Of a stretch of DNA of 47,649 bases, positions 41,930-47,649 are shown piece by piece. How positions within the stretch are numbered: position 1 is the stretch's first letter; the number at the start of each line of letters is the position of its first letter. The notes beneath the pieces were generated by a model. The model saw only the letters and a program-made list of their open reading frames with translations. It was not told the DNA's origin and made no database searches. The position numbers and the translations under genes were made by a program. This DNA comes from Bacillus renqingensis (lineage in GTDB: Bacteria; Bacillota; Bacilli; Bacillales; Cytobacillaceae), in contig NZ_JADDIU010000037.1 in the NCBI RefSeq assembly GCF_016464375.1, positions 1 through 47,649 of the forward strand, written 5' to 3'.

Positions 41930-43198
41930 TCATTGTCCCGCCTTTATATTATACTTATCCTCAATTTCCATTTTCTTACTGAATGATAGACTTTGAGGTA
42001 ATGTAATGGATGCCAAACTGGCAAGAAGCGCAAGGATGCCAGCAGTGCTGAACGAAAATAAATGAGTTCCAAACACTTCGTAGCCCCAGCCTCCGAGAAA
42101 TGAACCTATGGCTGCTCCAATTTGATGTCCCACAAAATAAGCTAATCCATTTAAAATACCTAGTAACCGGACTCCATATAAATCACCTAAGATTGCTGTA
42201 GCCATTGCCACGGAACCTGCCCATACCAATCCCCCAATAGCAGAAACAAGAAAAAGCTGCCAAGTTGCCGCCGACAACACTAGACCGAAAAATCCAAGTC
42301 CGCGAACAAAGAATACTAAAAACAAGATATTTTTCCGTGGAAATCGGTCAGCAAGCTGGCCTAAAAATATTGTTCCAAAGATAGCGACAATTCCAATCAT
42401 CCCCACCCCAAAGGAAGCCGTCATTGGCGCAAAATGGTGATCCACCAACATCGGGACCCCATGCGAGCCTAACAGATTCATCCCAAATCCGCAGGCGAAT
42501 AAGGCAAAGACAATTTTCCAATAGGTTGGTGTCTTGAGCGCATCCTTTAAAGTCAGATCTGCATGAGCCTGCTGTCTGGCTTTTCCGCCCAGCGCACCTC
42601 GACCATCCGCCTCTTTCGGAACATCTTCCCGCATAATAAAAAGCGCCGATGGAAGAACAAGAAAAATAAACACTCCACCAAATAATAGAAGTGTGTTATG
42701 CCAGCCGATTATGCCAATCAGCCATGTTTCGATGGGTGTCATCACGGCAATCCCTGCCATTCCCCCTGTCGTTAAATAAAACAGAGCCTTCCCTCTTTGA
42801 CGGACAAACCATTTACTAATAATGGGTGATAAACTGACACTGCTTAAAAAGGCGAGCCCAATCGACAGGAACACTCCATATGAAAGCAAAAAGGAAATCA
42901 GCCCTGTGGAAACAACTGTCCATACGATTGAAATACAAACAATGGCCAGTCCGGTTAGCAGCAAAACCCGGGTATTAAAAGCTTTTAAAAGAATTCCCGC
43001 AACAGGCATTCCGACCCCATACGCAATCATCCCAACAGAAACAATAAGCGAAAATTCCGTTCGCGATAACCGTAAATCATCCATAATAGGATTCATAAAA
43101 GGGCCAATTCCCATCCGCAGCCCCGTTGTCAGCAAAACAATAATAGAGGCGGAGATGACGATGTACCAGCCGAAATAAAGACGTTTGTTATTAATCAC
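41930..43198 (-). CDS. MFS transporter (monocarboxylate/OFA-like)
   Basis: This 422-aa protein has 12 predicted spans. It starts RLYFGWYIVISASIIVLLTT, the GWxIV entry common in OFA and monocarboxylate-porter-like MFS members. It has VGMPVAGILLKAFNTRVLLL (motif A-like), a charged central loop (REDVPKEADGRGALG) and LGQLADRFPRKNILF (second motif A). The start is GTG. No enzyme gene is beside it, so the substrate cannot be inferred. Confidence 0.8.
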   Translation of the reverse strand: MINNKRLYFGWYIVISASIIVLLTTGLRMGIGPFMNPIMDDLRLSRTEFSLIVSVGMIAYGVGMPVAGILLKAFNTRVLLLTGLAIVCISIVWTVVSTGLISFLLSYGVFLSIGLAFLSSVSLSPIISKWFVRQRGKALFYLTTGGMAGIAVMTPIETWLIGIIGWHNTLLLFGGVFIFLVLPSALFIMREDVPKEADGRGALGGKARQQAHADLTLKDALKTPTYWKIVFALFACGFGMNLLGSHGVPMLVDHHFAPMTASFGVGMIGIVAIFGTIFLGQLADRFPRKNILFLVFFVRGLGFFGLVLSAATWQLFLVSAIGGLVWAGSVAMATAILGDLYGVRLLGILNGLAYFVGHQIGAAIGSFLGGWGYEVFGTHLFSFSTAGILALLASLASITLPQSLSFSKKMEIEDKYNIKAGQ

Positions 43199-43470
43199 GG
43201 TTTACACCAGTCACTATTTTATTGAGAAAACCGTTCCCAAATATCATTTTATAAAACCTCCAGTGTATCTATATAGTTGGTGTTTCAAAAAAATGCACCT
43301 TTCCATAAATTGAAAATACCACAGTCAACAAGAACGTGGTAGACCCAATTCATCAAAATCGAAATTTCCTAGATGGTACCTGGTTATAGCCTTATTCCCC
43401 TTATAGGTTCCTTTTCCTTGTGACACAATTAGAAACAATTCTACAGAATCCTTGGATTGCCCTATTAATT

Positions 43471-43563
43471 AAACGTTTATTTAAAAATGCAAAAGAACAC
43501 GTCACTAAAAGGATTTATCAGGTAGAATCTAAAATATTTGTCATTCAAACAAACGTTTATTTA
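43471..43563. repeat. Paired AAACGTTTATTTA repeats
   Basis: AAACGTTTATTTA occurs at 43471-43483 and 43551-43563, exactly 80 bp apart. TAAACGTTTA (43470-43479) is a palindrome. They lie in the long space upstream of the MFS gene and could be an operator pair or debris. Nothing else is recognised in 43199-43650. Confidence 0.4.
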
Positions 43564-43650
43564 GATTTGGTCTGATCCTAATTGTTAATTAAAATAAAAC
43601 ATTTCACATTCCCGCTGCAAAATAAAATAATTCTTGTTCTATCGTTCTCT

Positions 43651-43806
43651 TTACTTTTTTACTTTTGAAATAGTCACCCCATCACCTATTGGAATGAGGT
43701 TAGATTCCAATTGAGGATGCTTTGAAACATTATTCTACCTCCTTCTTTCAATACTTCACATATATATTCAACCCTTTCAAAAAATTCCCTGCTATTTTTT
43801 AAAGCC
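43651..43806 (-). pseudogene. SAM-dependent O-methyltransferase C-terminal remnant
   Basis: On the minus strand NSREFFERVEYICEVLKEGG then RIM matches the YxxFFErxxpLLkpGG strand of class I O-methyltransferases. After a gap and frame change, ESNLIPIGDGVTISKVKK ends at a stop at 43651, matching the usual LPIGDGLaIS tail. The segment between (the DNVL..G region) is mostly deleted. It is clearly a relic. Confidence 0.6.
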
Positions 43807-43912
43807 ACTTTTTTAAGTTTAGACTACTTTTTCCCAAAAATACGTGAAGGGGAAGCACAAGAACCGCCCCCCGTATGTGCGGCGGTAATTCTTAGTAAAA
43901 TCTTATGGTTAA

Positions 43913-44043
43913 GAGGCTGTCTAAAAAGTCCACTTTAGATTGATTTTTGCCCAAACAAAAAACCCAAGAATGTTGAAATAACAGCGTTCTTGGGTTTTAC
44001 TTTTTTATTATTGGAGCTAAAAACTTACTTTTTGGACAGCCCC
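43913..44043. mobile_element. MITE-like element (131 bp) with IS-type terminal inverted repeats
   Basis: GGCTGTCTAAAAAGT (43915-43929) and ACTTTTTGGACAGCC (44027-44041) are 14/15 inverted repeats of the GGGCTGTCCAAAAAGT kind seen at ends of IS1182/IS5-type elements. No transposase frame lies between. The centre is a perfect 12-bp hairpin, AAAACCCAAGAA/TTCTTGGGTTTT (43959-43998), flanked by T runs and usable as a terminator for the yfcC-type gene that ends 19 nt away. A separate CCGCC/GGCGG hairpin lies at 43864-43885. Confidence 0.65.
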
Positions 44044-44062
44044 TTTAAAAACCAAACGTAGC

Positions 44063-45433
44063 TTACGGACCATAATTGATGGCCACAGCAATGATGACAA
44101 ATATAACTTCAAGAGCTAAGATGCATAGGAAAAGGGGCCACAAAAATTTATACCAGCGGTCGATTGGGACACATGCAATCCCGCAAACAACGGCAACGGT
44201 ATGGGGCCATAACATACTTGCAAACCCATCTCCAAACTGGAATGCGAGTACGGCAATTTGTCGATTTAGATCCAGAAGATCCGAAAGTGGTACCATAATC
44301 GGCATTGACGTAGCAGCCTGGGCGCTTCCTGAAGCAATAAAGAAATTCAGCCCTGTTTGTAAAAAGACCATAGATGAACCGGCTACTTCCGGAGATAAAT
44401 CTTTCACACCTGAAGCCATATAATGAACAATGGTGTCAATGATATGCCCATCTTGTAAAATAACTAAAATCGCGTTCGCCATCCCAATAATAAGGGCACC
44501 GAAAATAACGTTTTTACAGGCCTCGATAAAGACCTCGGATATTTGGCCAAATTTCATCCCATTCACAAGTCCAATCACAATCATCATCGTAATCAACACA
44601 CCGGATAATTCATCAAGGTACCATTTAAATTTAACCGTCCCAGTGACTAGAGTGATAATCGTAAGAACAAACAACACTAAACTGACTTTATGCCGGGTTG
44701 AAAACTTGGTGGTTGCGATATTTGATTGTTTAATATCTGCGAGGAACGGAAACTTAATATCTTTTACAATACTTTTTTCCGGATTGGCTTTTACCTGTCT
44801 GGCATAGCGCATGACGAAGAAAATAGAAAGTGACATAAAGCATATAAAGGCAATAATTCGAAATCCAATTCCGGAGAACATCGGAATTTCGGCAATGCTC
44901 TGGGCAATACCAATTGTAAAAGGATTGGTGATTGCTGCTGAAAAACCTGTTGCAACTCCAACATAAACAATCGCAAGTCCTACAAAGGCATCATACCCGA
45001 GAGCAACCGTGATCCCCATCATTAACGGAATATAGCCATAACTTTCCTCATACATGCCGAAAGTAGCACCCATTAATCCAAAAATGAGCATGAATACAGG
45101 AATGAATAAAAACTCCTTTCCTCTTGTTTTTCGGACGAGCGCCCCAACGCCACTGTTAAATGCACCTGTTTTTGTCAGCATAAAAACAAACCCATAGGCA
45201 ATAAACACGTAAAAAATAATCGGTGCAGCATTTATCATTCCTTTATAAATACTCATCACCATTTCAAACGGGGTAACGGGAGATTGTGCAATCGACTGAT
45301 ACGAACCAGGAATAACGACTGAGTTTCCTGTATTTGAATCTTCTACCCTTTCAAATTCACCAGCCGGAACAATATACGTTAATATGGCTGCAAAAATAAT
45401 AATCATCCCCATGAACACATAGCTATGGGGCAT
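44063..45433 (-). CDS. YfcC-family membrane transporter, 5' end apparently frameshifted
   Basis: This 456-aa polytopic protein is a paralogue of the transporter at 5991: VIPAGEFERVEDSNTG, FIAYGFVFMLTKTGAF, SGSAQAATSMPIM and a final membrane span. The ATG used (45433) opens directly on the first span. Upstream the same frame encodes AESRNRALEAPIKKKKRFKL, a basic tail like that of the paralogue, but has no start codon. AGGAGG (45508-45503) precedes an ATG (45498-45496) in another frame, ATGCAGAATC. Restoring one G (ATGGCAGAATC) would give a normal gene. It may therefore be a recent pseudogene, or the base may be missing from the sequence. It precedes no regulator on its own strand; the M20 gene is upstream. 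Confidence 0.75.
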   Translation of the reverse strand: MPHSYVFMGMIIIFAAILTYIVPAGEFERVEDSNTGNSVVIPGSYQSIAQSPVTPFEMVMSIYKGMINAAPIIFYVFIAYGFVFMLTKTGAFNSGVGALVRKTRGKEFLFIPVFMLIFGLMGATFGMYEESYGYIPLMMGITVALGYDAFVGLAIVYVGVATGFSAAITNPFTIGIAQSIAEIPMFSGIGFRIIAFICFMSLSIFFVMRYARQVKANPEKSIVKDIKFPFLADIKQSNIATTKFSTRHKVSLVLFVLTIITLVTGTVKFKWYLDELSGVLITMMIVIGLVNGMKFGQISEVFIEACKNVIFGALIIGMANAILVILQDGHIIDTIVHYMASGVKDLSPEVAGSSMVFLQTGLNFFIASGSAQAATSMPIMVPLSDLLDLNRQIAVLAFQFGDGFASMLWPHTVAVVCGIACVPIDRWYKFLWPLFLCILALEVIFVIIAVAINYGP

Positions 45434-45531
45434 GGTTAGCTTAAATCGTTTTTTCTTTTTAATCGGCGCCTCTAGTGCTCTATTTCTAGATTCTGCATAA
45501 ATCCTCCTAAAAAATAACCAAGGTCGTTTTG

Positions 45532-46713
45532 TTACTCTTCATCATTCAAGTATTGAATAGTCGCTACTGCTAATACTTTTGATGCAACGAGTATTGCACG
45601 TTCGTCAATTTTAAATTTTGGGTGATGATAAGGATAGACCGTTTCGTCCTCAGGATTCGCTGAACCGGTAAAGAAATAAGTACCTGGAATCTTTTGAGTA
45701 TAATAGGCAAAGTCTTCTGCACCCATCATGGGTTCTACTTCGATAATGTTATGTACATCGACTACTTGTTTGGCGGAGTCTACTAGTAGATTCGTAATGT
45801 CTAGGTGATTATATGTAGACGGATAACCTCGGAGATACGTATATTTGTACGTTGACCTTGCAGCTTGGCATGTGGCAGAAGTGATTTCCTCGATCATTTT
45901 TTCTACATCCGTGCGGATCTCCTCTTCAAAGGCTCGGACTTCTCCTGTTAATTTCGCCTCTCCATTTATAATATTTGTAGCGGTTCCGGAATGAAAAGAT
46001 CCAACGGAAACAACGGCGGATTTTAAAGGATTGACGCGCCTAGATACAATATGTTGTAAATTACAAACAAGCTGGGCCCCAACGACTAAAGCGTCTTTCG
46101 CATGATGGGGTGATTGTGCATGGCCGCCTTGCCCTAGGACATCAATATAAAATTCATCTGCGCAAGACATTATGTATCCGCCTCGATAAGCAATCGTTCC
46201 CACAGGATAATCATTCTCCATATGTGTCGCGAAAATCACATCAACTCCGTCTAAGCAGCCATCTTCGATCATCGCTTTTGCGCCACCGGGAAGAACCTCT
46301 TCCGCATGCTGATGGATAAATACGATATTTCCTTTTAGTTGATCTTTTTTTTCTGCAAATACTTTGGCAAGCCCTAACACAATTGCCGTATGTGCATCAT
46401 GACCACATGCATGCATGACACCAGGGACTTTGGACTGGAAGGGTAAATCCGTTTCCTCTTGAATAGGGAGCGCATCAAAGTCGGCTCTAATCGCAACTGT
46501 CTTTCCCGGCTGCCCACCTTTTAGCTTGGCAACAACCCCACTTCCCCCAACCCCAGTCTTCACCTCTAAACCTAAGTCCTGCAAAAACGCGGCAATAAAT
46601 TTAGGTGTTTCAACTTCCTGAAAAGAAAGCTCCGGGTTCATATGTAATTCCCTGCGGATCTCTACCATTTCAGGAAAAATTCCTTCTAAGCGGTTCAATA
46701 ATATTTTTAGCAT
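45532..46713 (-). CDS. M20-family amidohydrolase (aminoacylase/indole-acetyl-amino-acid hydrolase type)
   Basis: This enzyme of about 393 aa has RRELHMNPELSFQE near residue 20, VMHACGHDAHTAIVLG (Cys and His metal ligands), HQHAEEVLPGGA (catalytic Glu pair), the ATHMEND strand, and GAEDFAYY with a late HHPKF His. This is the N-acyl-amino-acid amidohydrolase pattern (YxeP, HipO). I chose the ATG at 46713, nine bases after GAGG; the frame extends to 46728. It lies 34 nt upstream of the transporter's ribosome site and pairs with it as in the 5991-9399 operon. Confidence 0.87.
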   Translation of the reverse strand: MLKILLNRLEGIFPEMVEIRRELHMNPELSFQEVETPKFIAAFLQDLGLEVKTGVGGSGVVAKLKGGQPGKTVAIRADFDALPIQEETDLPFQSKVPGVMHACGHDAHTAIVLGLAKVFAEKKDQLKGNIVFIHQHAEEVLPGGAKAMIEDGCLDGVDVIFATHMENDYPVGTIAYRGGYIMSCADEFYIDVLGQGGHAQSPHHAKDALVVGAQLVCNLQHIVSRRVNPLKSAVVSVGSFHSGTATNIINGEAKLTGEVRAFEEEIRTDVEKMIEEITSATCQAARSTYKYTYLRGYPSTYNHLDITNLLVDSAKQVVDVHNIIEVEPMMGAEDFAYYTQKIPGTYFFTGSANPEDETVYPYHHPKFKIDERAILVASKVLAVATIQYLNDEE

Positions 46714-46829
46714 GTTCACCATCCTCAAAAAAGTTCTATGTAAAAAAGTAGGATACTATATGCAGATATGTACGTCAATTCATACGAATTGGAATTTTCG
46801 GATTATTTTTGTTAGCTAGGAACTATTAC

Positions 46830-46912
46830 TTCCAATCCCAGATCACTATAAGGAGTTCGGTGATAGTGATGGGGAACGAGATTTAAGTAGCATGTTTCAA
46901 TCTACTTAAATA
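46830..46912. other. Two hairpins upstream of the M20 gene
   Basis: CCC..ATCACTAT pairs with ATAGTGAT..GGG at about 46832-46876, and ATTTAAGTAG pairs with CTACTTAAAT at about 46883-46912. They lie between the M20 gene and the regulator remnant. They may be operator dyads or the regulator's terminator. Confidence 0.35.
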
Positions 46913-46956
46913 GTATAAATGAATATTATTATCAATCGAAATCCAAGTGAATGAAG

Positions 46957-47649
46957 TTACTTCACGGGTACTCCCCTAAGTTGTATAAGTTGGTAGGCTT
47001 TCAAAGCTATTTCAATGTTTAATCTGTTCTCCGGCATATCAAAATCAAGATTCATAATATTTTTTATTTTATTCAGTCGATGATAGAGTGTTTGTCTCAC
47101 AATATTTAATTCTTGAGCTGTAAGCTTGTTTGAACGTTCAAACTCAAAGTATTTGGTTAAAGTCAAAAGCAATTTCGTTCCATATTTCATGTCATAATCG
47201 ATTAAAGGAGAAAGGTAATCTTCAATAAAGTGGGCTATCTCTTGATCCTACTGACACCGAAGAAGCAGACGAAATATACCAAGATCTTCATAAAAGACAC
47301 TTGATGAAAGTGTACGATAATTTAAAGCTAACTGTGCCTCCCGATAGCCAGCATGTGCATCTAAAAGTGACTGGTATTGTCGTCCAACGCCTATACCAAT
47401 TTGGCTAGATTCCCCCACTTTAGCATATTGCAATGTATTGATCACTTTCAAGAAACGTACTTTGGAGGAATCAGCTGTTCCAAGATCAATTGCTAACACA
47501 ATAATCTGATTTCCTATAGATGTAATATAGGGTGTAAAGGAATTTCTTTCGAATTTAGATCGAATTTTTAAAGAGTGTTTATATATAGTAGATTCATTTT
47601 CTTCATCCAATAAACGCTTCCTCGCTATTTAGTGTTTAGTTTAAAATCT
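46957..47649 (-). pseudogene. PucR-family transcriptional regulator, nonsense-interrupted and truncated at window end
   Basis: The C-terminal part (47190-46957) is the PucR helix-turn-helix: LTAQELNIVRQTLYHRLNKI then K. The middle part (47610-47248) has IGIGVGRQYQSLLDAHAGYR, EAQLALNYR and FYEDLGIFRLLL, typical of the CdaR/GGDEF-like domain. A TAG at 47250-47248 splits them in one frame; a second in-frame TAA lies at 47631-47629. The gene extends beyond the window. PucR proteins often control purine, amide or amino-acid use, so it probably once controlled the M20/YfcC pair next to it. Confidence 0.8.

Overview
The window looks like chromosome of a low-GC Gram-positive spore former of the Bacillaceae. 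The signs are a gamma-SASP-like gene, a sipW/TasA-type matrix locus beside an immune inhibitor A protease, the rbsRKDACB gene order, strong AGGAGG ribosome sites and TTG/GTG starts. No rRNA, tRNA or CRISPR array was seen. The species cannot be named from the sequence.

Layout. 1-1700 holds debris: an Abi_2-type gene with one nonsense codon, a group II intron relic with a well-preserved domain V, and an IS3 transposase scrap. 1720-4205 is preTA (reductive pyrimidine catabolism), with an Fnr-type box placed as for a class II activator. 4651-5804 is a decayed three-gene module: an ART-like toxin, a small protein and a SecB-like chaperone, resembling toxin-antitoxin-chaperone systems of the CmdTAC kind. 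5991-10515 is a plus-strand operon: YfcC-type transporter, RpiR regulator, M20 amidohydrolase and N-acylamino-acid racemase. 10735-23809 is a large peptide or amide catabolic region: an Opp/Dpp-type ABC transporter, DUF1177, an M20 peptidase, an IclR regulator, an M29-like aminopeptidase, two tandem amidohydrolases and an AroM-family protein. Two copies of one 19-nt operator lie in its divergent promoter region. 24201-30014 is the ribose operon. 30239-32646 carries an M50 protease, a predicted type I toxin-antitoxin locus (27-aa holin-like toxin and antisense RNA) between direct repeats, and a SASP-like gene. 32958-36599 is malX-malY-rpiR. 37239-41841 is the matrix/protease locus. 41930-47649 holds an MFS transporter, an O-methyltransferase relic, a MITE-like element, a second YfcC/M20 module and a broken PucR regulator.

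The genes point to scavenging of amino-acid derivatives, peptides, pyrimidines and sugars. There are two YfcC+M20 pairs, two further amidohydrolases, an N-acylamino-acid racemase and a full peptide importer. A family of about 160-bp repeats occurs four times, once inside the ribose operon. Several genes carry only one lesion (Abi, PucR, the second yfcC), so recent decay or sequence error should be separated.
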